Notes: a model not told the origin generated them from the sequence alone. A stretch of DNA of 58,085 nt from Candidatus Doudnabacteria bacterium (GCA_028286905.1 JAQBQP010000002.1:120971-179055), one strand, 5' to 3'; shown: positions 1 through 8,474, counted from the first letter of the stretch. A program made the numbers and translations.

Positions 1-374
1 TACCAGAAGATGCAATTCGTTGGATTTTAGACGACGCTGTAAAGTTTACAAAAAGAGAAGCTGCTCGTGGAAATAAGTATGATGCGATTATTTTGGATCC
101 GCCAGCATTCGGTAGAGGAGCTAAAGGTGAAGTTTGGAAATTTAGCGATGATTTACCAAAGCTATTGGAAGTATTACGGAAGGTTTGTTCTGACGACTTC
201 CAGTTTTTGATTATAAATGCTTATGCGGTCTCCGTTTCTGCAGTTTTACTAAAAAATTTGATGGAAGATTTTTCAAAAAATATGCACCCAAAGTTTATCG
301 ATTACGGTGAGCTGATATTGAAACAAAAAAATGGGCGGTTGTTGTCCACAGGAATTTTTGCCAGATTGCACTAA
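1..374 (+). CDS. SAM-dependent rRNA methyltransferase, RlmI/RlmK-like, C-terminal part
   Basis: The gene enters from the left edge; the reading frame starts at base 3 and ends with TAA at 372-374. About 123 residues are visible. The piece IILDPPAFGRGAKGEVWKF (near 78-146) has the catalytic DPP motif and matches the COG1092-type class I methyltransferases, which methylate cytosine C5 in 23S rRNA using S-adenosylmethionine. The N-terminal PUA-like and SAM-binding parts lie outside the window, so the exact subfamily and target base cannot be decided. It is followed by a 90-base AT-rich gap with the promoter of the next unit and no obvious terminator. Confidence 0.75.
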   Translation, partial: PEDAIRWILDDAVKFTKREAARGNKYDAIILDPPAFGRGAKGEVWKFSDDLPKLLEVLRKVCSDDFQFLIINAYAVSVSAVLLKNLMEDFSKNMHPKFIDYGELILKQKNGRLLSTGIFARLH

Positions 375-411
375 TTTTTCGAAATTTAATAAATTTTTAA
401 TCTTTCGAAAG

Positions 412-460
412 TATAATGAGTGTAGAGGTAACAACGCCTCTCGCACATAATTCACGGAGG
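412..460 (+). promoter_or_regulatory. Promoter, 5' hairpin and Shine-Dalgarno of the thiF-like unit
   Basis: TATAAT lies at 412-417, with no good -35 at 17 bases. The predicted start of transcription is about 424, and AGAGGT (424-429) pairs with GCCTCT (436-441, one G-U), so the RNA would begin with a hairpin. GGAGG at 456-460 sits four bases before the ATG at 465, a much stronger Shine-Dalgarno than most genes here have. Confidence 0.6.
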
Positions 461-464
461 ATTT

Positions 465-1295
465 ATGTCGTTCAGTGATTTTTATTGGCAGCGGGTCGAT
501 CGTAACCTAGGAATTATCACTGTTGAAGAGCAAGAGCGCCTACGCAACTGCACCGTTGCTATTGCTGGCTGCGGTGGAATGGGCGGTTTAATCGCCATGC
601 TTTGCGCTCGCATTGGCGTGGGTCGTATCAAGATAACGGACAATCAGCAGTTCGATGCTTCGAACCTGAATCGCCAGTTTGCAGCGAAACTTTCTTCAAT
701 CGGAGTTAATAAGGCCGCCAGCACCTATAAAGAGCTGAAAGAAATTGTTGGCGAGGATATACAAATTGATTTTTACACGAGCGGAATAGATAGTGACAGC
801 GTTGAGGATTTTGTAAAAGATGCAGATTTCATTTTTGATGAAATTGAATTTTTTCAAATTCGTCCGAGAATACTATTGCACCAAGCTGCTAGGAAATTTG
901 ATAAGAAGATCTTAAACTGCAATGTTGTGGGGTTTGGTAGTAGGATGTTTTTGTTTACACCCGATAGCATGACTATGGAAAGTTTTCTTGAAATGGATTT
1001 GGAAACAACTCTTTCCGAATCTGTTGTAAGAAGGCTACTTCAAAGGCTGGTACCTCGACTGTCGAAAGACTTTAGCGAAGAGGTTATAGAAGAGTGGATC
1101 TTCAAGCAAAACAAAGCGCCAATCTTTGGTGGAACGCCTGCAATTAGTAGCGGGATGGTGGTAAGCCAGTTTGTTTTGAATTTTCTTGGAACAAATAATC
1201 GCCCATGGATTCATTTGGTGCCACCAATGCCTGCGTACGGTTATTTAGATGTAGGAACTTTTGAGTCAGGTATTTTCATTGGACCATGGTGGTGA
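465..1295 (+). CDS. ThiF/MoeB/HesA-family (E1-like) adenylyltransferase
   Basis: 276 residues. Residues 35-41 (GCGGMGG) are the glycine-rich nucleotide-binding loop of the E1-like Rossmann fold; D59, the NLNRQF segment at 67-72 and K83 are the usual ATP-contacting positions, and D125 takes the place of the conserved Mg-binding aspartate. The CxxC zinc pairs of MoeB and ThiF are absent. C152 is a candidate for a thioester-forming cysteine but this is inference. Family members adenylate the C-terminus of a small sulfur-carrier or ubiquitin-like protein, or a carboxylate of a peptide or small molecule. No such carrier and no thiamine or molybdopterin gene is seen nearby. It ends in TGA one base before the next ATG, so the two genes form one unit. 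The substrate is unknown. Confidence 0.75.
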   Translation: MSFSDFYWQRVDRNLGIITVEEQERLRNCTVAIAGCGGMGGLIAMLCARIGVGRIKITDNQQFDASNLNRQFAAKLSSIGVNKAASTYKELKEIVGEDIQIDFYTSGIDSDSVEDFVKDADFIFDEIEFFQIRPRILLHQAARKFDKKILNCNVVGFGSRMFLFTPDSMTMESFLEMDLETTLSESVVRRLLQRLVPRLSKDFSEEVIEEWIFKQNKAPIFGGTPAISSGMVVSQFVLNFLGTNNRPWIHLVPPMPAYGYLDVGTFESGIFIGPWW

Positions 1296-1296
1296 C

Positions 1297-1857
1297 ATGA
1301 TTATCAAGCGGCCTAATGCTCTGGAATTTGAACAAGCATTGAGTTATATCCAAGAAGTTTACCAAAGAAAATTTCAAACCAAGCCAAAAGATATTTGGCC
1401 CGACTGTCTAATTGGACTAGATAGTAATGGCCAGATAATCGGGCTGTTAGCGATGCAGTTTTCAGAAGGGTCAAAATTTGAAATTGAAAATATGTTTCAG
1501 TTCGATCTTTCAATTTTGAGAAGTGCTCGTATTGATATCGTTTCTTTTGGGCGGTGGTCAGCCAAAACACCAGGCTTAGGCACTGCTTTGATGTTTGGTG
1601 CAGTAAAATATTCCTTAGAACGCGATCGGACTATAATGCTAAGTTGTAGTAAGCCAAATATTTTAAAGTTTTTGCGATCAAACTATGGCTTGGCATTTGA
1701 TATTCTTGGGGTACCAAGGGTATCAGCTAATATTGATCTTGAAGATCAGGCTTATTTTTCTGAAAAACCTTATCCAGTTTTGTGTGCAGCGCATTTAGAA
1801 CAATGGTATTATAAGTTAAAACAATTAATCCCTTCATCGCTTACGATCAAGTTTTAA
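1297..1857 (+). CDS. GNAT-fold acyltransferase-like protein (FeeM / autoinducer-synthase-like)
   Basis: 186 residues from the ATG at 1297, one base after the stop of the ThiF-like gene; an upstream in-frame TTG at 1261 would overlap that gene and is less likely. The segment around residues 80-125, with a basic-glycine stretch (FGRWSAKTPGLGTALMFGA) then a helix, a strand (TIMLSC) and a helix before NYGL, looks like the acyl-CoA or acyl-carrier binding core of GNAT-fold enzymes, nearest in style to N-acyl amino acid synthases and autoinducer synthases. This is pattern resemblance only. Its tight pairing with an adenylate-forming enzyme suggests a shared acyl-transfer or peptide-tailoring reaction. 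The unit is closed by the terminator at 1862-1889. Confidence 0.5.
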   Translation: MIIKRPNALEFEQALSYIQEVYQRKFQTKPKDIWPDCLIGLDSNGQIIGLLAMQFSEGSKFEIENMFQFDLSILRSARIDIVSFGRWSAKTPGLGTALMFGAVKYSLERDRTIMLSCSKPNILKFLRSNYGLAFDILGVPRVSANIDLEDQAYFSEKPYPVLCAAHLEQWYYKLKQLIPSSLTIKF

Positions 1858-1861
1858 TCAA

Positions 1862-1889
1862 GGCGGCTTCCGGGAGCCGCCAATTTTTT
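1862..1889 (+). terminator. Intrinsic terminator of the ThiF-GNAT unit
   Basis: GGCGGCT (1862-1868) pairs with AGCCGCC (1875-1881) around a TCCGGG loop and is followed by six T (1884-1889). The next gene's ATG begins at 1890, directly after the T-tract. Confidence 0.9.
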
Positions 1890-3956
1890 ATGAAAGTCTC
1901 TCACGATTTAATATATATAATTCTACTCTCTTTGTTTTTAGGCTTTTTCGTATTAATTCAAAGTCCCAAAAGTAAGCAAAATTTGAGTTTCTTTTTCGGA
2001 TGCCTAGGTATTGCTTGTTGGACTTTGGGGTTAATTCTTTTTGATCTTAGTCAAACTTTCTATTGGCCTGATAAACTTTCTTTGTTTGGGGGAATGCTAA
2101 TGGTGGGCAGCTTTTATGTTTTTTCTCAAGTGTTTCCAACAGACAGCCGGTTTAAATTAAAGATTCGGGCACCTTTTAAAGCAAACACTTTGGTTCGGCT
2201 CGTTCCTTTAACTCTATTATTATTCGTTTTGCCATTTAACTTGATAGTAAAAAGAGTAGATAGAGTAGGAGGGAGTTTTTCCCCGGTCAATGGACCGCTT
2301 TTTCCACTCTATGCTTTAATATGTGGTTTTTATATGATCGCAGCCGGTTATAATTTTTTTCTACAATACAAAAACAACATTGGTTACAAAAGACAACGCA
2401 TTTTATACATCGCCTTTGGCCTAATCGCTTTTATTTTAGTTGCGCTAGTTTGCGATGTAATTTTACCAGCTTTCTCAGTTACAATGTGGAAATTTGTCGG
2501 ACCAATTTCATCCAGTCTTTTTCTTGTTGCCAGTGGGTTTTCTTTAATTTCGTACAATTTGATGGATATTCGTTTAGTTTTGAAATCGACCTTAGTGAAT
2601 ATATTTAGTTTCGCAATTGTTACAGCGGCAGTAAGTGCAGGGCTAGAAGCTTTTAATGCACACATTATGTCTGACTCCGAAGCTTTTGGGGTTTTATTTC
2701 TCGCTGCTATTATTGGCTTTCTCGCGATTCGTTTTTGTTTTAACCTGCTATTTAAAAAACTTTTTATGAAAGATTATTATTTATTTCAAGATAGTTTCAA
2801 TGAATTAAATATGTTTCTTCACGAAGAAGTAAGTACAGATAAAATTATTTTAGTCGCAAACAAGTATTTGCAATTAGGCCTTGGTTTAAACTGGATTTAT
2901 TATTTAAATTATCAAGACCATAAAATAGTTTCGTTATTGAATCATCATCCAATTAACGATAGCAGTCTTTCGATGGAGCAGGTTCTCAATGAACAATTTA
3001 TTAGTTATATCTCTAGCTCGCATGCAGTGAAATTTTTCTTTGGAGTTGAATTTGAAGCTTTTCCTAATATTGCAAATGCTCCGATTGCAATATTGCCACT
3101 ATGGAATAAAGAAATATTGCAAGGTTGTTTTGTGTTAGGCCCTCAAAAGAGTTTAAGCGGATTAAGTTTAGACCAAACTCAAAAAATTCAATATGTTTGG
3201 GCGCACATTCAAACTGCTTTTGACCGGGCGTTGTTGTATAACGAATTAGAACAAAAGGTTCGCGCTCAAGTCCAAGATATAGTTTATAAGAACAAAAAAT
3301 TAAAGGAACTAATTCGAAACAAACTGGACTTCATTCAAGTTACTTCGCATCAACTAAGAACGCCTATAACTTCACTAAGCGGGGCTTTGCAATTAGTAAT
3401 GGATAAAAAAACGGGAGCTGAAGAACGCGAAGAATTGGTTAATTTGGCATATATAAAATCTAAGGAGCTGGCAGAGTCAATCACCGGAATTTTAAAAATT
3501 GCACGTTTGGAAAGCGCTGAAGATTCTAACGATACAAGTGAACAGGTAAGTTTAAATTTAGTTTTTGATGCGCTAATACCGATCATTGAAGCAGCGGCTA
3601 GGGCAAAAAACATTACAATTGATTATAGCTCCGGGTTGGATTTAAAAGTACGCGGAAATAAATTATATTTAGAACAAGCTTTTTATAATATTTTAGAAAA
3701 CGCTATCCAGCACACTAGCCAAGGGGTAATTCAAATTTCTTTTGCAGAAGATCTGGATCGGATCACCATTTCTATAAAGGATAATGGCAGTGGTATACCG
3801 GATAGTGTCAGGGATAAAATTTTTCGCAAAAAAGTGCTAGAACAAAGTTCTGGCGGTAATGGGTTAGGGCTCTATATCGTTAAAACAATTATTGAAGCAC
3901 ATCCCGAAGGGCAGTTTGGTTTGAATCAACTGCAGCAGGGACCACATTCTTTGTAA
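1890..3956 (+). CDS. Membrane sensor histidine kinase, 3' end frameshifted
   Basis: 688 residues as read. Residues 1 to about 290 hold some eight hydrophobic helices of the 7TM histidine-kinase input type, then a GAF-like region (about 300-440), a short coiled coil and the catalytic core. The phosphoacceptor is H487 in TSHQLRTP; the N box is YNILENAIQHT, the G1 box DNGSGIP and the G2 box GGNGLGLYIVK. The last residues of this frame do not fit the domain, but the +1 frame from 3941 to 3982 reads TTFFVKLARYKTI and stop, the expected final strand. One base appears to be missing near 3938-3941, by mutation or assembly error. No response regulator is adjacent. The start is forced into the end of the preceding terminator and no Shine-Dalgarno is visible. 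Confidence 0.85.
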   Translation: MKVSHDLIYIILLSLFLGFFVLIQSPKSKQNLSFFFGCLGIACWTLGLILFDLSQTFYWPDKLSLFGGMLMVGSFYVFSQVFPTDSRFKLKIRAPFKANTLVRLVPLTLLLFVLPFNLIVKRVDRVGGSFSPVNGPLFPLYALICGFYMIAAGYNFFLQYKNNIGYKRQRILYIAFGLIAFILVALVCDVILPAFSVTMWKFVGPISSSLFLVASGFSLISYNLMDIRLVLKSTLVNIFSFAIVTAAVSAGLEAFNAHIMSDSEAFGVLFLAAIIGFLAIRFCFNLLFKKLFMKDYYLFQDSFNELNMFLHEEVSTDKIILVANKYLQLGLGLNWIYYLNYQDHKIVSLLNHHPINDSSLSMEQVLNEQFISYISSSHAVKFFFGVEFEAFPNIANAPIAILPLWNKEILQGCFVLGPQKSLSGLSLDQTQKIQYVWAHIQTAFDRALLYNELEQKVRAQVQDIVYKNKKLKELIRNKLDFIQVTSHQLRTPITSLSGALQLVMDKKTGAEEREELVNLAYIKSKELAESITGILKIARLESAEDSNDTSEQVSLNLVFDALIPIIEAAARAKNITIDYSSGLDLKVRGNKLYLEQAFYNILENAIQHTSQGVIQISFAEDLDRITISIKDNGSGIPDSVRDKIFRKKVLEQSSGGNGLGLYIVKTIIEAHPEGQFGLNQLQQGPHSL

Positions 3957-3982
3957 AATTAGCACGATATAAAACCATTTAG

Positions 3983-3991
3983 TGTTATAAT
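3983..3991 (+). promoter_or_regulatory. Extended -10 promoter, likely leaderless
   Basis: TGtTATAAT at 3983-3991, then six bases, then ATG at 3998. No -35 is visible at 17 bases. Transcription would start at about the A of the ATG. It lies just after the shifted-frame stop of the kinase (3980-3982). Confidence 0.65.
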
Positions 3992-3997
3992 ATCTGC

Positions 3998-5179
3998 ATG
4001 AGCAGAAGCGCAACGCATTTTTATAATCATTATATTACAAAACTTTTTAATACCGATCTGCATCTTTTTGAGTTCAGTGTTTGGCTGCAAGCCTTTGCTC
4101 AAGCGTTGATCTCTGTTTTTGTTCCTATTATTCTTTGGAAGCTCGGCTTGAGTTTAAAGCAAATAGTTATTTTCTATTTGCTTTTTGATTTTCTGGACGT
4201 CCCATTAAATTTAGTTGCAAAGAATCTGATCTCCAGATATGGCGCAAGGACAATTGTTATCCTTGCGATATTTGCTGAGCTTTTGTACTTTGTGTTTCTT
4301 TACAATCTGCACAATAGTTGGATAATGATCTTTTTCTTAGCGCTATTCTTGGCAATATACGACGCCTTTTACTGGGTCGGACATCTATATATTTTTTCTA
4401 CCGCATCGCATAAAACCAGTTTATTAAATAGCGACGTCAGTACTTTGAAAAATTTCAGAATATTGGGGGGATTGGTCGCGCCATTGGTGGGAGCCTACAT
4501 TTTAACTTTCAAAGATCCGAATACCTTAATTTTCTTTAGCTCGTTGGTTATGTTTGGCTCGTTGATTCCGTTATTTAAAATGCGCCATCTTAAATTTATT
4601 CCTGAGAAAGCTAGCGGAACATTTAAAGAATTTTTCCAATCGTCTTTTGAAAAGAAAAACTATTTCTTTATCAGTTTGGCGGCTTTGCGCCAGGAGCTGG
4701 AAGACGTAATCTGGCCATTCTTTTTATTCTTTGTGTTTAATAGTTTTAGCACCGTAGCTTTTGTGCCAGTGGTTGTTGACTTAATGGAACTAGTTTTAAT
4801 TACTAAGATTGGTAAGCTCAGCAGAAAAAGAAACTTTTCTAAGTTAATTAATTTTGGCGCAATAGGGGTTTTATTGTTGTGGGTATTAAGATTGTTCAAT
4901 TACCATAATGAAACCTTTGCGTTAATTAGCGTAGCAGTAGTTGCGTTGCTGGCAATCTTCATTGATATTCCTTTAGAAATAAATATTTTCCAACGGGCAC
5001 ACCAAATTGACGAACTTTCGGCAGTAACATACATGAATCTTTTTCGAATGTTAGCCAGAGGGATACTTTATTTAGTTTTATTTTTCTTTGTGATTTTCTG
5101 GGGCACTTATTTTATCGCCAGCTTTTATTTGATAATAGCGTTATTGTTAATTTTGGCGGTTTCTGCTAGAATTCTGTAG
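3998..5179 (+). CDS. Major facilitator superfamily permease
   Basis: 393 residues with about 11-12 hydrophobic helices and little else, ending in a hydrophobic stretch. Helix spacing, the short basic loop after helix 2 (RYGARTIV, around residues 79-86) and the central cytoplasmic loop near residues 190-220 fit an MFS carrier of the inner membrane. No substrate-specific motif is recognised. It has its own extended -10 promoter six bases before the ATG, so it is probably expressed separately from the kinase. The promoter of the following tRNA lies inside its last codons. Confidence 0.75.
   Translation: MSRSATHFYNHYITKLFNTDLHLFEFSVWLQAFAQALISVFVPIILWKLGLSLKQIVIFYLLFDFLDVPLNLVAKNLISRYGARTIVILAIFAELLYFVFLYNLHNSWIMIFFLALFLAIYDAFYWVGHLYIFSTASHKTSLLNSDVSTLKNFRILGGLVAPLVGAYILTFKDPNTLIFFSSLVMFGSLIPLFKMRHLKFIPEKASGTFKEFFQSSFEKKNYFFISLAALRQELEDVIWPFFLFFVFNSFSTVAFVPVVVDLMELVLITKIGKLSRKRNFSKLINFGAIGVLLLWVLRLFNYHNETFALISVAVVALLAIFIDIPLEINIFQRAHQIDELSAVTYMNLFRMLARGILYLVLFFFVIFWGTYFIASFYLIIALLLILAVSARIL
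5144..5172 (+). promoter_or_regulatory. Promoter of tRNA-Arg
   Basis: TTGTTA (5144-5149) and TAGAAT (5167-5172) are 17 bases apart, inside the end of the MFS gene. The predicted start at about 5180 leaves a leader of roughly 12 bases before the tRNA. Confidence 0.6.
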
Positions 5180-5191
5180 TCAAAACGACGG

Positions 5192-5269
5192 GACCACGTA
5201 GCTCAGTTGGATTAGAGCGGGAGCCTTCTAAGCTCCAGGTCGCAGGTTCGATCCCTGCCGTGGTCACCA
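5192..5269 (+). tRNA. tRNA-Arg (anticodon UCU), CCA encoded
   Basis: Acceptor GACCACG pairs with CGTGGTC, discriminator A and an encoded CCA at 5267-5269. D arm GCTC/GAGC; anticodon stem GGAGC/GCTCC with loop CTTCTAA giving anticodon TCT; T arm GCAGG-TTCGATC-CCTGC. It reads AGA/AGG codons. A strong terminator follows at 5283. Confidence 0.97.
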
Positions 5270-5282
5270 TAATCCAAATATA

Positions 5283-5318
5283 AAAAAAGCAGCCTTTGAA
5301 GGCTGCTTTTTATTTTTT
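5283..5318. terminator. Bidirectional terminator between tRNA-Arg and the D,D-carboxypeptidase
   Basis: AAAAGCAGCC (5285-5294) and GGCTGCTTTT (5301-5310) form the stem with a six-base loop. T-rich on the plus side and A-rich on the other, so it can stop both the tRNA transcript and the converging minus-strand gene. Confidence 0.9.
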
Positions 5319-5320
5319 TA

Positions 5321-6232
5321 TTAGTTAGAAGCAAAAGCTAGATTGCGACTTTGCTCTGCTAGGCTGGCAAGTATTGTTGTATCGGAAAACGCGGAATATA
5401 AATGGTTTTCGCCTAATACCACAATTGCTAGTTGCGAACCGTTGTTATATTTAAGAACCGAAGCAAAATTGTATAAAGATTCATTTAGGTAGCCGGTTTT
5501 TGCACCAACAATTTTTACATCGTTGCTGGTTAAAAGACCATCAGTATTTTTTATCGTTTGAGTGTATTTTGAGCTATTTGTAGAGCGCAATGCATAAGTT
5601 TTTAACTGAGCGATATTTTTCAAATAAGTATTAGAAAAAGCCGCTGAAACAATTTTTGCATAATCGGACGCTGTTATTTTATTTGCTGGATCCATTCCGG
5701 TTGGTTCGGTAAAGTGGCTGTTTGTTGCGCCTAAGGATTTTACTTTGGCATTCATTTTTGCAACAAACTGACTGGAGCTAAGCCCTGTGCTTCTGGCCAA
5801 AGCATTTGCAGCGTTATTTGCCGAAGGCATTAATGCTGCATGGAATAAGCCATCTACTGTAAATTTAGTTCCGACTATCGTTTTTATACATTCACCGCCA
5901 ACGCTGCAACCGCCGGCAATTTGGTCAGCTTTGGTCATTGCGACCACTTTGGTTAACTTTGGCTTGGTGTCCAATACAACTAATGCAGTAACAAGTTTTG
6001 TTAAAGAAGCTGGAGTCCAAAGCATGTCCGCATTAGAATCTATTAAGGTTTTACCCGTTTCTAAATCTGTAACAATATACGCTTTAGCATTTATATTGGA
6101 CATGCTTGCTAGTTCATTGCCATTTTGGGGCATTTGCAAGGCCATTGCCGGTGCCGATGCGGGCAACAAAGGTAGAATTACTACAAATGTAATAAAGAGC
6201 GATATTATTTTTTTGGAAAATGTTTTAAACAT
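5321..6232 (-). CDS. D-alanyl-D-alanine carboxypeptidase (serine peptidase S11, PBP5-like)
   Basis: 303 residues. A signal peptide or membrane anchor covers residues 1-32, so the enzyme works outside the membrane. The three penicillin-binding motifs are present: S76-L-T-K79 (nucleophile serine and general base), S137-A-N139, and K245-T-G247. S11 enzymes remove the terminal D-Ala from peptidoglycan stem peptides, which limits cross-linking. C109 and C115 lie close together and could form a disulfide; that pair is not a family hallmark. The C-terminal beta domain of PBP5 and its amphipathic anchor are missing. TATCAT lies six bases upstream of the ATG on the minus strand (6239-6244), so the mRNA may be leaderless. 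Confidence 0.92.
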   Translation of the reverse strand: MFKTFSKKIISLFITFVVILPLLPASAPAMALQMPQNGNELASMSNINAKAYIVTDLETGKTLIDSNADMLWTPASLTKLVTALVVLDTKPKLTKVVAMTKADQIAGGCSVGGECIKTIVGTKFTVDGLFHAALMPSANNAANALARSTGLSSSQFVAKMNAKVKSLGATNSHFTEPTGMDPANKITASDYAKIVSAAFSNTYLKNIAQLKTYALRSTNSSKYTQTIKNTDGLLTSNDVKIVGAKTGYLNESLYNFASVLKYNNGSQLAIVVLGENHLYSAFSDTTILASLAEQSRNLAFASN

Positions 6233-6336
6233 ACCTTAATGATAACGCCAAATGCAAAATTAATAAAGTTCGCACGATATGGAGCTAAAGTCATTATTGT
6301 TATATAATGCCCTTACTATTAAATATAAGCTTTTAA

Positions 6337-7023
6337 ATGATTGAGCGCTTACAAAAGTTTTTTTCAAACGCCGGAATTGCTTCTAGAAGAGGTTCTGAAA
6401 TTTTGATTGAAAAAGGTTTAGTTAGAATAAATGGAAATATCGCCAAGTTAGGCGATAAAGTAGATCCTTCAAAGGATCAGGTTACTTATGATGGAAAATT
6501 AGTTCGACCAACAACCGAGCTTTATTACATTGCGGTAAACAAACCAAAGGGTTATATTTCTTCCCGCTATGATCCAAAAGAGCGTCGCAGCGTGTATAGA
6601 TTGTTGCCGAGAGAGTTGCAAAGCAAAGTTTGGAGCGTTGGCCGCTTGGATTTTTTTACCGAAGGGTTATTGCTTTTTACTAACGACGGCGAGTTGACTC
6701 AGCAGCTGGCACATCCCAAATATGAACATGAAAAAGAATACGAAGTAATTGTTAGCAAAGAAATCGAAGAAAAAGATTTGGACAAGTTGCGCAAAGGAAT
6801 AGTTATTGGCGAGAATGATTTAACGCAACCGGCAAAAATCAAAGTCCGTGGCGACAAGATTTATATGACTATTCATGAAGGCAAGAAACGTCAGATTCGC
6901 AGGATGTTTGATAAAATCGATTATAAAATCAAGAATCTAAAAAGAATTCGAATCAATAAATTAGAAATGGGTGATTTACCCTCCGGCAAACATAAGTTTG
7001 TTGAAAAATCTGAAATTATCTAA
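6337..7023 (+). CDS. rluB: Pseudouridine synthase of the RsuA/RluB family
   Basis: 228 residues. An S4 RNA-binding domain comes first (residues 1-60, with SRRGSEILIEKGLVRING), then the pseudouridine synthase fold with GRLDFFTEGLLLFTNDG, which holds the catalytic aspartate of the GRLD motif, and the late KKRQIRRMF motif. The family isomerises a single uridine in 16S rRNA (RsuA), 23S rRNA (RluB/E/F); RluB is the usual one in bacteria with a single copy, but the target cannot be proved here. TATAAT occurs at 6303-6308 and weaker -10-like sequences nearer the start; no Shine-Dalgarno. It converges on the DUF1761 gene with only six bases between the stops. Confidence 0.85.
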   Translation: MIERLQKFFSNAGIASRRGSEILIEKGLVRINGNIAKLGDKVDPSKDQVTYDGKLVRPTTELYYIAVNKPKGYISSRYDPKERRSVYRLLPRELQSKVWSVGRLDFFTEGLLLFTNDGELTQQLAHPKYEHEKEYEVIVSKEIEEKDLDKLRKGIVIGENDLTQPAKIKVRGDKIYMTIHEGKKRQIRRMFDKIDYKIKNLKRIRINKLEMGDLPSGKHKFVEKSEII

Positions 7024-7029
7024 GATCTG

Positions 7030-7434
7030 CTAGTGCCAGATCGCAATGATATAGCTCATTATTAGTAAAACAAATAATTGTTGGAAACTGTTTAAAAGCC
7101 AAAGTCCCTTTGGCTTTTTTCCAAACATAATTTCATTAAAATTGAAGGTCATTATTATACCCACCCAAATTAGCAGCGCCGCGCTAATTGCTTTTAAAGG
7201 CGTATCGATATTGGCGTAGCTAAAGAGTACTGCGATAACCACACCCATAATCAATGTTGCAAGAAGATTTCCAATCATGCCGAATTTAGCATGCGGATGA
7301 TTTTGCATCTCTTCTGTGGTGGTACCCATCAAATGCATCCAATGTGTTCGGAATAATACCGGCGAATACCAAATCATTCCAAAGATCGAGGCCGCAATTA
7401 CCGCAACCAATACTGCAAGAAAATTTATTCCCAT
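7030..7434 (-). CDS. DUF1761-family membrane protein
   Basis: 134 residues with four hydrophobic helices (about 4-26, 50-72, 80-102 and 112-132). The start MGINFLAVLVAVIAASIFG followed by a WYSPVLF segment, and the later NFNEIMFGKKP, are characteristic of DUF1761, small integral membrane proteins of unknown function. Its start lies 21 bases downstream of the xerC/D-like stop on the same strand, so the two may be cotranscribed. No function can be assigned. Confidence 0.75.
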   Translation of the reverse strand: MGINFLAVLVAVIAASIFGMIWYSPVLFRTHWMHLMGTTTEEMQNHPHAKFGMIGNLLATLIMGVVIAVLFSYANIDTPLKAISAALLIWVGIIMTFNFNEIMFGKKPKGLWLLNSFQQLFVLLIMSYIIAIWH

Positions 7435-7455
7435 ATATTTATATTAATTGTTACC

Positions 7456-8418
7456 TTACTTATTCTTATTATGGTACTGTTTGTGAATTTCACGCAACTG
7501 TTGATTTGTGACATGGGTGTAAATCTGAGTGGTCGTAATTGAGGCATGTCCGAGCATGCTTTGGACGCTTCGAATATCTGCGCCATTTTGCAAAAGGTCA
7601 GTAGCAAAGCTATGGCGCAAAGTATGCGGACTGATTTTTTTCATGATCCCTGCAAACAACGCGTATTTTTTTATTATTCTTTGTACGGTGCGCGGCGTTA
7701 GTCCCGCGGCATCTTTACCAAACGAAGCCATATCTTTGGTGACGCTTTGACCAACTTGCTTATGGGCAATAAACAAAAATTTAGAATTATCTTTGCGCGC
7801 CTTCAAATATTTTTCCACTGCCTCGGTGGAGTCCGGTGATAAAAAGACCAAACGAAGTTTATCGCCTTTGCCTCGAACCGTGAACTCGCCGCGTTTTAAA
7901 TTTATCTGGTCTTTTTTTAAAGAACATAATTCCGAAACACGCAGGCCAGTAGCAAAAAGAGTTTTCAGAATTGCGGCGTCGCGCAATTGCAAAATCGGTT
8001 CTTTTTCCATTTTGATCGCATCAAACAATCGTGCCAGTTCGTCATTATCTAAAAATTCAACCATTCTACTTGGAGTTTTTGCCAAATCAATTTTTTCCGC
8101 TGACAAAGTGCTAATATCTCGCTTCTGTAAATACTTCAAGAACGAGCGCAGGGCAATAATATGGTAGTTCTGGGTTATCTGCTTTAAACCCCGCCCTTCG
8201 CGATCCACCATTCTATTAATAGAGAGGCGATATTGACGGACCAGTTCAAAATCAATCTTTTCTGGGGTTTCAACACCTTTGCTTTCTGCAAAGTCTGCAA
8301 ATCGATTTAAATAGTGATCGTAGTTACGTAAAGTAAGCTTGCTACGATTCTTTTCGATTTCGCAGTGTTCTAAGAACTCAATTATGTATTTGTGTAGGTT
8401 TGTTTTTGTTTCTGGCAT
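7456..8418 (-). CDS. xerD: Tyrosine recombinase XerC/XerD-like
   Basis: 320 residues. The N-terminal SAM-like DNA-binding domain covers about 8-110 and the catalytic domain about 120-310. The full catalytic set is visible: R160 (ATGLRVSEL), K184 (RGKGDK), H265 and R268 (HTLRHSFATDL), H291 (LGHASITTT) and nucleophile Y300 (IYTH). It probably resolves chromosome dimers at a dif site; CPR genomes often carry a single Xer enzyme, so calling it XerD rather than XerC is convention. No attachment site or phage gene is near, so there is no sign that it belongs to a mobile element. The start region faces the GH1 gene across an 88-base gap. Confidence 0.85.
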   Translation of the reverse strand: MPETKTNLHKYIIEFLEHCEIEKNRSKLTLRNYDHYLNRFADFAESKGVETPEKIDFELVRQYRLSINRMVDREGRGLKQITQNYHIIALRSFLKYLQKRDISTLSAEKIDLAKTPSRMVEFLDNDELARLFDAIKMEKEPILQLRDAAILKTLFATGLRVSELCSLKKDQINLKRGEFTVRGKGDKLRLVFLSPDSTEAVEKYLKARKDNSKFLFIAHKQVGQSVTKDMASFGKDAAGLTPRTVQRIIKKYALFAGIMKKISPHTLRHSFATDLLQNGADIRSVQSMLGHASITTTQIYTHVTNQQLREIHKQYHNKNK

Positions 8419-8474
8419 CAGGTTCTTTTAAAGGCGGATTCTATGTCTCCTCGTCGTACAATATTATTATAGCA

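Noticed and set aside
1291-1318. UGA read as glycine (alternative code of some CPR groups)
   Set aside because: The TGA at 1293-1295 is followed one base later by the next start, and no in-frame TGA is seen inside any housekeeping gene.
7456-8418. Integrase of a mobile element
   Set aside because: The protein fits Xer recombinases, no attachment repeats or phage genes are near, and composition is normal.
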